Assembly (NCBI RefSeq): GCF_000471905.2
Contig: NW_006499969.1
Location: 292,524-356,523, forward strand
Direction of reading: 5' to 3'
DNA: 64,000 nt
Source of the DNA: Amborella trichopoda
Taxonomy: Eukaryota; Streptophyta; Magnoliopsida; Amborellales; Amborellaceae
Below the pieces are notes generated by a model, which ran no database searches, was not told where the DNA came from, and worked only from the letters and a program-made list of their open reading frames with translations. Positions 22,799 to 34,679 of the stretch are shown here, one piece after another; the stretch's first letter is position 1, and each line of letters starts with the position of its first letter. The translations under genes and the position numbers were made by a program.

Positions 22799-25620
22799 TG
22801 GTTAGGTGTCTCAATGTCTCCCTTCGGATCCTTTAGGGATTGGGTGGCTTGTGTCTCAAGTTTCAAGGGAAGACCCTGGATGTTTTTTATATCACTCTCT
22901 CGGGAACCTCGTTCGAGAACCAGGGCAGGTATTACCAACAGGCGAGAAAGGAATTTAGAGGTTGGTTTGGGACTTACTCGGGCTGACTCGCGTGGGTGCC
23001 CTCTTAGATCACGAAGAAATCCCCCCAGTAATAAAATTGGTTCAAAATTGCCTCCCTTGACTTATATTCTTCTTATTTTCGGCAATCACACACATATATG
23101 GTAAAGATTATAAGACAGGTGGGTCTAACCTCACCATTTTCCGCTTGGATGAACGTACACAAGCATGCGCATTCAAAAAGATGAAGAGAAGAAAGACGGG
23201 GAAGAGAAGAATTTGACTAAAAGAGAGGATAGAATGGTGACTAAGCTGATGAGTAATTGGCCTGAAGTGGTAGCAAAACATGCTCATTAACTAAGACCGG
23301 CTCACAGGATTACTAACTAAGCATGATGGTCAGTCTATCGTGGCAATAAAGTGGGCCAAGTAATCTTGGCACAACAATGTTATGGCTAGACAACAAAACT
23401 ACCATGAGAGGCTAAGAGAAGAAGGGATCAGAAAGGAGGGAGAAGAAACGAAGAGAAGAGTATGAAAGGCGAGAGGATAAAAGAGAGAGAGTGAAGGAAG
23501 GACCAGTTGGGGCTATGCATTGTTGACTACGCTGGCAGGAAGAGAGGGAAAACACATTTGGCACTAGGCTTCACCGACTGTGTCGTACAGAGGAGACACA
23601 GTCAGCGCTAAGTTTCACCGACTATGTGACAAAATAGGAGAGAGAAAACCAGTCAACTCTAAGCTTCGTCGATAGATAGAAGAGGAGAGAGAAACCAACT
23701 GGTGCTAGGCTTCATCGACTGACATAACGGGAGAGAGAAAACCAGTCAGTGTTAAGCTTCATTGACTGGCGGAAGAGGAGAGAGAAAATCAATCGGCTTT
23801 AAACTTCACCGACTGACAGGAGAGTAGAGAGAGAAATCCAACCAGCGCTAGGCTTCGCTGACTGTGACAGAAGAGAAGAGAGAAAAATTCAACCGATGCT
23901 AGGCTTCACGGACTGTGATAGAAGAGAAGAGACTGGATGGAGATAGAGATGAGAGAGGGGAGAGAGAGATAGAGATGAGAAGAAAGGAGAGAGAGATGGA
24001 GACAAAGATGAGAAAGAAGGAAGGAGAGAGAAAGAGATAAAAATGAGTAAGAAGGGAGGAGAGAGAGACATAAAGATGAGAAAGAAGGGAGGAGAGAGAA
24101 AGAGGGGATGAGAGAGAAAGAGGGGAGGAGAGAGAAAGTTACATGTCAGAAGGGCACTGATCCTTTTTTTCTCTCTCCTCTCTCTCTCTCTCTCTCCAAG
24201 ATGTACTCACAAGCTCAAGCAACAATAAGAATTTTATTACTTGATCCAATAAGAATGAATCCATCCTTTGTAGAATGAGGCAGTGCCTGTTTATATAGAA
24301 CTGGGCTAAAACGTGGGTGTACGCTTAAAAAATACTTAGAATTGTAGATAATTACAACTTAATTGAATTTAAAAAAAATATAAAAATGGGTGCAAAAGGA
24401 GTGTTTTGCCCGTGCCTAACAATGTGTGGAATTTCAAAATAGTCCCTGCTGCTGCCGGAGAACTTGTGTGATTTTCTGTGGCTAACTCGTATCATGTTGA
24501 TGCCCATTTGATTGAAATATTATGGTTTTCTTATAGGGCTCGGCATGACGATCATTTTGATACCAACTTCGAGTCATGAATCATGTTTTTGAGCCATGAT
24601 CATGAGACTTGAATCTTGGATGAATCTTGAAGACTTCGGATCGATTGTGTGCTCATTCCTTGATGTTTCTTTGAGATTTCTTCATTGAATCATGTTGAGC
24701 ATGCCATCACGATCATGTTGTAATGAACGTAGTTTGATTTCGTGTTCGGATGGAGAATTTGTCATCTTGAATTTTTAGCCGGAATCTTGAAATTCGACGG
24801 CCGAAATTTATAGCAGATTTGACGCCTTCATGTGTGAAATTCCACCGTTCATCATACTTGAGGTTCAGACCAGATATAGCCTCGGACCTCATGCACTTAA
24901 TGCAATTGGTTTCGTGTCGATAGGGTATACAAGAGTCATGATCTGGCTGCTCGAACGAGACGTGTTGCTGTTGAATTTTCTGCAACTTTCTTCATAGATC
25001 ACTAAATTTTATTCAGTTTTTCTCTCTACTCGGGCGTCATCACGGGGCTTACGACATAATGAATTGTTCGTCTTGATGAGACAAACACGCTCACCAAATT
25101 TGGGAGTGATCCGTCTTGGAACAAGTGAGATATAGGCCTAAAAAATTACTACCTGTGACTATGAAAATAGCCACCTTTAATGGTGTTTAGTGCAAGGTGG
25201 CCACACGGGAATAGTGTGCGCCTACCCCTTTTCGGTATTTTACTGATAACTTTGTCTTAGAGTGCCCGATTAAGCCGAAACTTGACCCATAGAGGTTTTC
25301 AACCATGCTGGATCTAATGGAGGTGGTCCCACAACTGTTTGACACATCAAAGGTATGGCTCTAGTAATAGGGTCCATTTCAAGCTGATAGAGAACGATTT
25401 TGCTGAAATTGTTTCGTGGTGTTCACTGCCATAGACATGTCTGATTGTGATGAAACTCAGTAGGTGGTCTTTTGAAGTGCTGATGATGATCTTGAACAAT
25501 TCTGGGGCTATTCTGAGACTGTCAGGAATTTCCTTTACGGATTTTCTGAGACTGTTAAGACGAGTACGGCATCAACCTGTTTATTGGTCTAAGCATCCTT
25601 TACGAATTTTCTCTTGAACA
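22799..25620 (-). repeat. 3' LTR of Tat-B
   Basis: It begins TGGTTAGGTGTCTCAATG and ends TTTTCTCTTGAACA. It carries the hairpin array (about 23,530-23,930), the GAGA tract (23,930-24,200), TATA on the minus strand at 24,291-24,298 and TTTATT (poly(A) signal, minus) at 24,233-24,238. No clear polypurine tract abuts the inner end. Confidence 0.85.
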
Positions 25621-25879
25621 TGGAAAGCGGCACCGTAGAGAGGGTTTTCACCAACTTCTTTCTATTTTGGGGGTCTTTTACCCATAATCGTTTAGCTATG
25701 CCCACCATTTCTATTCATTTTTACTCACGATGCCCTTTTGGGTTTTCAATGTGCCCGATTTTTACTCATGGAATTCTTTTACTCATGGTTTCGTGACCAT
25801 GCCCGTCCGTCACTTTTACTCATAAAGTTCCCTTGTTAAGGCATACACCATGTCGGTTATTTTCCTTTTTTTTGTTTTT
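25621..25879. other. Tat-B 3' UTR, unique part
   Basis: No gene and no clear repeat. Words such as CACGATGCCC/ACCATGCCC and TTTTACTCAT recur loosely, hinting at an old degenerate repeat. Confidence 0.35.
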
Positions 25880-27062
25880 GTGAAGGTGTGTTTAAGGTGA
25901 TGCCTTCGGGACATGTGCAAAACAGTTTAACGTCAGGCGGCCTGGACGTGCACAATGGTTTAAGGTCATATAGCTAGACCGTGGTGGTGAAGAATGGCAG
26001 TCTTGTGGAGGCCATGGAGTGAGTATGGTGATGGTTTGACTCCCTTGGGGAAATGGCACGAGGCTACCTATGAGAGATGGATGATGTATGAAATGTGAGT
26101 GGACAATGGTAACCCACTAACTTACAACGAATATAGATGGCATGATGGTTTGCCTTCTTGTGAGCACGGGTGAGACTCACTGGGGAATGAGGTATGGTGG
26201 CATGGTGAATGGACGCCCGCACACTAACAGGTAGGTTAGGGAAGGTGTGCGTGAAAGTGCACATAAAAGGCGTGTGCACGTATGTGGGGGCGAGTTTATG
26301 GTCATGCCTCCCGGTCCTATGAAATGCAGTTTATCGTCATGTGGCCAAGACGTGCACTATGGTTTAAGTCATACAGCTGGACCCTGGTTATGCAGTTTAA
26401 AGTTATACAACTAGGACCGGGCAGGTTAAGGTCATGCAACTAGACCTCCGCTATAGTTTAGGGTTTTGACCATAGTGTTGAGCCTTTTATCGTCATACGG
26501 CTAAGACATGTACAATGGTTTAAGGTCAAACAGCTAGACCGTGGTGATGCAGTTTAAAGTCATGCAACTAGGACCGTGCAGTTTAAGGTCGTGCGACTAG
26601 ACCTCCGCTACAGTTAAGGTCATATCGTTTGGACCATGGCTGTGCAGTTTAGGGTCACGCAGCACGGATCGAGGCTATGCAGTTTAGCGTCATACGGTAC
26701 AGACCAAAGCTGTACAGTTTAGGGTCACGCAGCAGGGACCGAGGTTGTGTAGTTTAGGGCCATGCTGTATGGATCGAGGATGTACAGGGTCACACAACAA
26801 GGACCGAGGCTGTGTAGTTTAGGGTCATGCAACATGGATCGAGGATGTACAGTTTAGGGTCATGCAGCACGGACCGAGGCTGTGTAATTTAGGGTCATGC
26901 AGCATAGACCAAGGCTGTGCAATTTATGGTCATGCAGCATGGACTGAGGCGGTGCAGTTTAGGGTCATGTAGCACAGACCGAGGCTGTGTAGTTTAGGGT
27001 CATGCAGCATGGACTAAGGCGGTGTAGTTTCGGGTCATGCAGCATGAACCAAGGTGGTGTCG
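25880..27062 (-). repeat. 35-bp tandem array in the Tat-B 3' UTR, same family as the satellite at 61.6-64 kb
   Basis: On the plus strand, units read GTTTAGGGTCATGCAGCACG then GACCGAGGCTGTGTA. From about 26,640 to 27,062 they are regular, about 12 units, some shortened. From 25,880 to 26,640 related but divergent units occur (GTTTAAGGTCATATAGCTAG then ACCGTGGTG), interrupted by a unique stretch at about 26,000-26,300. The reverse complement (CAGCCTCGGTCC then GTGCTGCATGACCCTAAAC) is the satellite monomer of 61,621-64,000. Confidence 0.9.
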
Positions 27063-27505
27063 CCATGTAGGTGAAGCTCCAGGGGGAATAGATCTATGGA
27101 TGACAATCTGACCCCTAAGGGATAAAATGGTTAAGACCATTCACAAATGGAGGGCTCAGATGGAAATGGTGTCCTGATGAAGGATGGCCAACAAAAGCGG
27201 ACTTCACTATGGGTTAGTGGGGGGTAAGCATACTCTCTAGGATGAAAGATGGCTTGGCATGAAATAGACCCACCGAATAGATCTCTAGGAATAATGAGTT
27301 GCAATATGGGTGTGACTCCTATGGGCATGAGGGATACCTCCTAACTCCATTAGGGATGATAGGCCACAATTTGGGTGCAACATCACTGGGGATGACAGGT
27401 CACGGCTTGGGTGCAACCCCACTAAGGATAAGTGGTAGGGCGCAGAAGACTTCAACCTGGAGTAGGTGACAAGAGGCTGCTTGAAATGTGGCCGGTGCCG
27501 TGTGT
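27063..27505. repeat. Degenerate 40-45-bp repeat, Tat-B 3' UTR
   Basis: Two to three loose units are visible at 27,345-27,440 (GGGATGATAGGCCACAATTT / GGGATGACAGGTCACGGCTT, each followed by GGGTGCAAC). The rest is gene-free sequence with weak echoes of the same words. Short minus-strand frames are not supported. Confidence 0.45.
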
Positions 27506-27850
27506 AGCACAAGTAGTTTCTTGCAAGTATTCAACCGGTGCTGAGTTCTCAAAAACACAACCGGCACTGAGTTGTTAAAGACTTAGCTGGCGCTATGAAC
27601 GACCCGTGATATTGTTTGAAGACAACTATGCTAAGTTAATCGGTGTTAGGGTCATTTGAAAACACACTTAGTACAAAATCAACCGGCACTAGGGTTGTTT
27701 GGAAACACAACCGGTGCCAAGTCAATCGGCGCTAGGGTTGTTTTGAAAATGCACCCGGCACTAAGTCAACCGGCGCTAGGGTTGTCTTGAAAATACATCT
27801 AGCGCTAAGTCCATTGCTGCTAGGGTTGTATGAAATTCACCCCGGTGCTG
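27506..27850. repeat. CAACCGGCGCTAGGGTTG-type minisatellite, block 1
   Basis: About eight to ten irregular units with core AACCGGCGCTAGGGTTGTTT and spacer GAAAA(T/C)(A/G)CA. A second block of the family lies at 28,725-28,995, on the other side of the presumed PMD promoter. Confidence 0.7.
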
Positions 27851-27974
27851 GAGATGGATGATGAGAGTTACCTTGGGCCTCGAGTTAAAGCCCGACCTAG
27901 CTCATTGTCGCTTGGCTTCCCTTGGATGCGACTGAAATTCGCAGTTTGTGAGGGGCATTTGAGGGTAGTGTGGT

Positions 27975-27982
27975 CTATATAA
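27975..27982 (+). promoter_or_regulatory. Candidate TATA box of the antisense PMD gene
   Basis: CTATATAA in the context GGTCTATATAATGGGG lies about 1.05 kb upstream of the PMD start codon on the plus strand, in otherwise GC-moderate sequence. If used, transcription would run against gag-pol of Tat-B and the leader would cross the second minisatellite block or splice it out. Confidence 0.45.
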
Positions 27983-28724
27983 TGGGGTAAAATCCCATTT
28001 TCCCTCAATTTTTCACCAAGGGTAAAAAAACTTAAGTGAAAATTTCTTAACAGTGAGGAAAGGGTGGTCGGTTGAAGTTCTAGCAAGCAGTGGGACTTCG
28101 ACAAAGGTTTTACAGGGAAGGTTCTCGACCAACAGTGGGACTCCAGGCGGTTTTGCAAGGAAGTCTTTTGACGTGCAGACTTTGCCAAGAATTTGGCGAA
28201 GTTGCAAGGAAGGAAGCAAGAAAAGAGAGTTCTCTGGGGATTTTTTTGGGAAACATAAGGGGTACCTGCTGCAGCAGTTTTTGGTAGAAGAGGTGGGAAG
28301 TGAAACTGTGAGCATTTCCATGTGTCTTAGGAATTTTCCAGGGATTTCTAAGAAGTTTTTCTGGAGATTATGGTATCTTTCTGACATTGTTAGTGGTTTT
28401 TGCAGAGGTTCCTGGGGACTTAAGGAAGTTTGCGGAAATTTTTTATGAAGTTCTGGTGATGTCCAGGTGAAAAACACTGACATGAAGTTTTTCAGTGGGT
28501 TTTCGGCAGTTAGAAGAAGTTCCGGCAAGAGGCGAATGGTCATGGGTGGTGGATCGTCGTGGAAGGCATACGGTTGTAGGAGGTGAACCGTTGCAGGGAA
28601 GTTGTACAGTTACCTCTGGAAATCGTGTGACCATTAAGGAGGTGAGAAAACATGGTGGCGGTTGTCAGTCGACGCCACTAAGTTCAAGGTGTCACGATAT
28701 GATTCGAGGCATGTGCGAGAGATT
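27983..28724. other. PMD leader region, no supported gene
   Basis: Overlapping frames exist on both strands (for example 28,013-28,543 minus and 28,053-28,448 plus) but neither shows a domain or repeats elsewhere in the window. It is best read as the 5' leader or an intron of the PMD gene. Confidence 0.4.
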
Positions 28725-28995
28725 TGATCACAAGCTCAACCGGCGCTGGGTATTGGCAATTTCAACCAGTGTTGAGTGTTGAAAGACTAAACCTGTGCTA
28801 GTCATTTGGCACACAGCCGGCGCTCCAGTGCTGAGAGTTGACATACTCAACCGGCACTAGTTGTTGGCATGCAACCGACGCTGGGCATCTGACAAGTTCA
28901 ACCGGTGCTAAGTGTTGAAGGACTCAACTGGCGTTGGGCATTGGAAAACATAACCGGTGCTAAGTGTTATCAAACTCAACTGGTGTTGATCCAAT
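28725..28995. repeat. CAACCGGCGCT minisatellite, block 2
   Basis: Seven to eight irregular units (CTCAACCGGCGCTGGG, TTCAACCGGTGCTAAGTGTT and so on) spaced about 30-40 bases. It ends about 40 bases before the PMD start codon. Confidence 0.7.
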
Positions 28996-29036
28996 GTCTT
29001 AGCAACATTTGAGATTAAACCACCAAGCCCTTTATA

Positions 29037-32000
29037 ATGGCTAGTTCTTCTTACCAAATTCCCAATGTGAAGAGGCTTCCAAGGGAGGGAGAGATTGGCG
29101 TCCATGATTTTACAAGAGAAGTTTTATCAAGGGGTGAGCCCATTTGGCTGACCCAACCAATATACAAACTAGAGTGGCCCCTTAGCATCACTTTTATTAG
29201 TGACCCAGTTTGTGTCGAAGTTCGTGAGGGCAATGATGGCAACATCAGTACTGAAGAAGGAGTGGCGCTTCTTCATTGCATGCATAAGAGCATAGCTTCC
29301 GAGGAGAACTTTCCTACCTTAGGGAAGCGAATGGTACAGACAAAGGGACTACTAATGTGGTCAACAAAAGCCCTCCGGATTCAAGGGAAGCACCAATACC
29401 TGAAGGGATACACTTCTTGGATTGCCAAGGTATTGGCGTCATACAACAGCACTCTTGGATGTGCTTCGTTATTGGCAGCGGTCTAGTATCCGAGCAGCCA
29501 CTATGATCGTTGCTCCAATATAATAAAAGTATTGCTAGAGACATGAAGCCATGTTAGTAATACCTGGCTTCTTGGGCATGGGGAAGCAGGAATCTCCTTA
29601 CTAGATCTTCATTTTATTGGAGGTCTCCCGATGATTGGGGCTATGTATGACGAGTTTGTGCCCTCGAACTCAGTCATCTTCGATGGTGTTAACTTGGGGA
29701 ATGAAGAGCCACCTGTCAGCCTTCAAAATATCTTCGAAGTCTACCAGTCGATTGCCGGTCGATCTAGCAATGGCAGGGTCACTTTTACGAAGTGGGTAAA
29801 ATTATTTTGTGGGGATTATCTTGAAGGTGGTCAGGATACTCCAAAAGGGAATGGGAAGGAAATTGTGAAGGAGATGCTTCCTGTATATCATCTTGAGACG
29901 GGGGATGACCGTGTCTTCTTGGTCGCATATTTGGCCTTATTTATGTGCAAATTCACGCTTCTTGGCTAGGGGGACGACATTTGTCCAAGCGTACTGTATG
30001 TGGCATGTAACATGACCCGAGCGCATGAGTATGCCCTGGCTCAGTCGATCTTGTGCAACATATACCATGGTTTAGGGGCCCTCTCCAGTGGAAAGGCCCA
30101 CAGGGGAAAAGAGGGAGGGAGTGGCATTGTTGGAGGAGAGGTTTTTCCCGGGGATTTTAAAACTCCATTCCCTGTGAATTACATGTACGGGTGGTTGGGG
30201 GCCTATTTCCCTGATACCTACATCAAGCATCAGTGCTCGGGAGATAAATTGTGGCCCTTATTAATGAGGATTGCCAACTAGAGGGCCATCTTCCATACCC
30301 CAGGGGAGGCTCGCGGTCTATTTGGGAATGATTCTTTGAACATGAGGCGGGTCCCCTTTCCGGTCGGGAGCTTCACCAACCGTGCTTTCATTGATGAGTT
30401 GGAGAAGGAGCTAGACGTCCTCCAACAACCATTAACAAGCTCATGTTCATTCTAAGCATAAGAGGGGTAGTCTTACCTTATCGGACTTCGCACAGTACCA
30501 GGTTAGAGGCGTATTTTTCCCATCGCTTCTCCCGTCAGCACGGGCTTGATCAGGGCTGCCACGTCTCGATGTTTTTTGAGAAGCGACAGAATAAAGTGAA
30601 CAAGTGGAAGACGAAAGATTTTGGAACTTTTCGTGAATGTTGGCTGCCAGAGCATATACAGACCGCTTGGTCCATGTGTCTAGTGATGATAAAAACTAGC
30701 AAATATGTAATACCTCACTTCGGTCGGAGGGTTCGAACGACCAATGCTTATGTGAACTGGTGGAGAATCACCAGTAAGGGATATTGGGATCAAGATCACC
30801 CTTGGAAAGGGGTGAACAGTAACTAAAACCAAGATACCAGGCAAAGGAGACTGGCGGATGCTTCAGCTCCTGATGCAGTATTCGTCATAGATTATCCCTT
30901 CAACTGGCGGGCTTAAGGCTTTCGTATGAGATAGCAGCTGATGAGGCCTCGCCAAAATTCCTTGCAATGAAGACGAGGTCTGGAAGTGTCTTCGACTATC
31001 TTAGTTCCATCTTTGAATGGGATGAGGGGCGACGAGTCCCTAGTTATGAGAAGTGTCCCCCACAGGACTTGAATGCCCTCATTGGGAGTGGTCCCCACAG
31101 TAAATTAGCTGGAGGGCCTTGTCAAGGAGGTGAATCTAAAGAGGCAGCTCCTACTCCGACAGGGGGAAGAAAAGAAAGCACTTGACCGCTGCCGATACGC
31201 ATGCACCACCTTCAGCTAGTGAGCATATTAGGAGGCGCAAGAGTGTCAAGCTTCCTATGGTGTTGGAATCAAAAGGTAGCTCTTCCTCTTTTGATCTTTT
31301 AAGAGCTACTCCGGTATCACCTTCTGCGTCTCTGAACCACCTTCTGCTTCTCCTAAATTGTTTTCTTTTTCTTCAGAAACTGAGGCGGACGACTCCGGCC
31401 TCCCCGAGCCCATTATCATTGCGTCTAATCTGGAGGTGACTCCGGATCTTGGGGAGGCACCCTTGAGTCCAAGGGTAGTTCCTAAACCAGGGGCGGCTCA
31501 GATGGAGATTATTGAGGATGAAAGCCTTAAAGAAACTGCTCCAAAATGGGGCTCTGATGTTGATGTTGCCTCGATGCCTCAGGACCTTAGTGCCCTGACT
31601 GCGGCAGGGGCTATGACTCAAGGAGAAGAGCTTGAGGTTGATGAAGTGCCTGAGCACCAAGAGGTTGCTACCCTGGTGGACAAAGGTCGTGAAGATGAGG
31701 GAGTTGAACTCTTCGTAGCCGAGGTTCTAGCTGTTGAAGGCGGAAGCCAAATGGAAGAAACCGTGGCTAGAGATGATTTGGCTGGCGAAGGCCAAAGAGA
31801 AGAGGCGGTTCCTAAACTTGATAATGCTGAGGTGACAGTTCAGGTGGATGAAGAAGAAGTGTAGGTCCCCATAAGAGAGGATCAAGCTAATGGGACTGGT
31901 ACTGAAAAACGCAAGTAGGTTTAGGCTTAGGTTGCTTATGAGCCCAAGGGACAAGAAGCTCTAGGCTTTACCCTTGTTTCAGAAGAGTCCATGGCTCAGA

Positions 32001-32699
32001 TGGCTATTATTTCAACAAGCCCGGTCCTTGAGGTCGGGGTTTCTTCAGCAGTAGTGGTCTCGGCAGAACCATCTATGCCTGTTTTTAGTGGTGTTTCTAG
32101 CATGATTGCAGGCATGCTTAGAGCAGGCTTTTTAGAGCTTGAGGGAGCTGCCCCTTGATGATCTGGGTGGCGAAGCCTTGGCAAAATTGAGGCAGTTCGC
32201 CGTGACTACTATAGTTGGGAGTGCCCCTGAAGTGCTTTCCCATTTTAATGCAACTCTAAACGAGTTGGAGAGCTGGCGGTTGGGATTGCTACATCATGAA
32301 GAAGAAGGTGGCAGGCTAGCCTCTTTGGAATAGTCGATCTTGTGTCGTCGCGAGAAAATAGATGCCTGCATCTAGAAGAAGGCCATGATAACTGACCGTC
32401 AATAGGACCTCAAGAAGGAGGCGCAAGGAAGCTTCAAGAGAATGATTGAAATCTGAGAGCAGATGTGAATACTGAGATAGGAATTCATGGGCGTCAAGAC
32501 AAAGATGGTTCAAAGGAAGGCCATGGACGCCTCATTGGTTGAAGATTTGTCCAAACTCAATGGCACAATTGAGTCGAAAACTGTGGCGATGATGGAGGAG
32601 ACTCAAATTGTGGCAGAGCATAAGGAGCATATCTAGGGCACTGAGATTTCTCCTGCACCGCACAGCACAGAGATTAATAAGATGATTGATTGTTTCTGA
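29037..32699 (+). pseudogene. Plant mobile domain (PMD) protein, antisense to Tat-B, decayed
   Basis: It starts ATGGCTAGTTCTTC. Frame 29,037-30,281 (with in-frame stops at 29,484, 29,968 and 30,279) gives blocks typical of PMD (aminotransferase-like) proteins: LLGHGEAGISLLDLHFIGGL, FTKWVKLFCGDYL, VYHLETGDDRVFLVAYLALF and PVNYMYGWLGAYFPD. After a frameshift near 30,430 it continues RQHGLDQGCHVSMFF and FRECWLPEHIQTAWSM (30,443-30,826), ending the domain. Then come an acidic region (31,358-31,864) and a Leu/Glu-rich tail (32,139-32,690) that looks like a coiled coil. PMD occurs in plant genes (MAIN/MAIL1) and inside transposons, including Tat extra ORFs. Role inside retroelements is unknown. Confidence 0.8.
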
Positions 32700-32746
32700 A
32701 CATGTCATTTCCATTTTCCAGTACATGTAAAAGTTTTTAACTGATG

Positions 32747-32752
32747 AATAAA
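32747..32752 (+). terminator. Candidate poly(A) signal of the PMD gene
   Basis: AATAAA about 50 bases after the probable PMD stop (TGA near 32,697). It lies just before the point where minus-strand Tat coding sequence begins. Confidence 0.45.
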
Positions 32753-32845
32753 GCGCTGCTCTCTTTTGACTATGCTACATGATGTCATTCTTTTTTGAAT
32801 GCCTCTCGACACTTTTATTGTCCCAAGAGGCTAATACCCTAGGCA

Positions 32846-33691
32846 TTATTTAGCCCCATGGTGGGCTGCCTCAGCTTGAATAGCTTTGAAATGGGAATTC
32901 GTTGCTTTTTCTCCTCTTAATGTCCGATTGGCCAAGGGCTCATAGTTCATTTTCCTCATGATTTGGTGAGCCTGGTCACTATAGACAGTCCAGTCAGGAA
33001 GGGCCTCAGCCTCCATTAGTGACACATGGACCTCAAGCTCATCATAGTTTTTAGTCTCCGGCACGAATTCCTTGAGACGTTTTGAAGTGATATGCATGAC
33101 CTCCAATTGACTTCGGAGACTGCGAACTTCGGTTCTTAAGTTTGCTAGGGGATCCAGCCCTTGATGGGAAGAAAGTTGCTCTTCATCGAATTTCTATCTT
33201 GAAAGGTCGAAGAAAAGTAAAACTTTTAATTGGTCGCTGGTCAGAGTAGCATCCTCTATACTTATAGCAATCGGATTTCGAAAAATATTTTGTGGCAGTT
33301 GTCACGTCACTTCGGCTTTCAAGAGTGCAATGGGGATATGCAAGACTTTCTGCTGGTATGGTGCATAGGTGATCCTTGGAGCCAAGAATTCTATCCCCAT
33401 GGCTTGCTCAATCTCAAGAATGACCTCTGGTTCATCTTCCGGCCAAGATGACTCGGAACTGAGGGTAGATGGCGAAGGCTCCTTTTCGAACGAAGAAGGA
33501 GTTTCTTGAGGGATGATGGTTGGGATGTTAGAATGAAGAGTAGTTAGGGGTAAAATTCTGCCCTGTCTTTCTTCCTCCTTGAACATGTTCACTACTGTCC
33601 TCCCAACATCCTCAACATCTTCATGAGACAGGGACGCAGTCTTGTTAGTAAAATTTTGACCTTCATCATTCTGCTTTTGAGGCGATGCCAA
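32846..33691 (-). pseudogene. Tat-B protease-RT linker
   Basis: Frames 33,691-33,302 and 33,106-32,846 continue each other and include EDVEDVGRTVVNMFKEEERQ, an acidic PEDEPEVILEIEQAMG, and DQAHQIMRKMNYEPLANRTL. The last segment sits where some Tat elements have a glycine-rich G-patch-like motif, here without the glycines. RT should follow but the coding sequence ends at about 32,846, about 100 bases from the PMD poly(A) signal. The deletion of RT-RH-INT therefore lies at about 32,760-32,846. Confidence 0.6.
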
Positions 33692-33781
33692 ATCTATGAA
33701 GTAATATTTAGCATCGACATAGTGAGTTTCAGCTACAGGGAACGGTCTTTTATTACCATAGACTGTATGCTGTCTCCCATC

Positions 33782-34667
33782 TCACCTATACTTGAAACAT
33801 TGGTGTAATGTTGTTGGGACCACCCCCCGGTGATGGAGCCATGGCTGACCAAGGAGGATGTTGTAGGAAGTGTCGATGTCGATTACATGAAATTGGGCAT
33901 AATCGTTTAGCTCACCGATCTTAAAACGAAGGCGTATCGTGCCCACTAGCTTCTCTCCTGATTGGTTGAACCCTTGAACTGTAACGTGGCTCGGGGTAAG
34001 ATATTCGGATCCATACCCTAATCGAGTAAGGATCCTCCTTGGAATAAGGTTGACTACCCACCCTCCATCTAACATAATTCGGTTTATGGGGCATGCATGT
34101 AATCCATCAATAACAAAGAGAGGGATTATGAAAATTTTCCCCTAGCTGCAAATCATCCTTTGAAAAGGTGATTGGCAGGCATCCTTGTAGAATTGTCGGG
34201 TCTACCTCAATCGGTACTACTTTGGTTTCGTACACTTCTAGGCTAGAGAGAGCTTGAACTAAAGCCATCGGATAATCCTTTGAGGGCATGAGGGCATCGT
34301 AGACACTGAGAAGAGCCTGAAGTTTCTGTAGATGCCCTATCACATCATATTTCACTTTTTCTTTATCAAGGCCTTGTGCTCGTGGTCCTGCCACTGACTT
34401 GGGTGGTATATTGGGTTGAGGAGCAAGTTTGGGTAGAAAAGGTTTATTTCGGCCGGCTGGCTGACCTGATTGCACAGCAGGCTCTGTTTGAGTGATGGAT
34501 TTTTGAGGTTTTGAAAGAGACTGAGTATATGGGGTAAAAGGGGTCCCAGGGAATTGGAGATTAGGTGTAATGTTTGAAGTATTAGGATTAGGAAGGAGCC
34601 CAAGGAGCTGTAAGATAGGCAAACTAGTCCTTGGATTAGGAGGTAGGGGAGGATTGGGGAACTTCAA
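33782..34667 (-). pseudogene. Tat-B aspartic protease region
   Basis: The 186-residue frame (34,667-34,107) is Pro-rich, then ends ITFSKDDLQLGENFHNPSLC, the usual lead-in to Tat protease. After stops, 34,075-33,782 gives MLDGGWVVNLIPRRILTRLG with D-G-G at the active site and DTSYNILLGQPWLHHRGVVP. Substitution at the active site and the broken frame indicate an inactive copy. Tat-A lacks this region. Confidence 0.78.
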
Positions 34668-34679
34668 AGTGCCCGACTT

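Noticed and set aside
28013-28543. Minus-strand frame of 176 residues and overlapping plus-strand frame of 131
   Set aside because: Mirror frames in one GC-moderate segment with no recognisable motif; better explained as the leader of the PMD gene.
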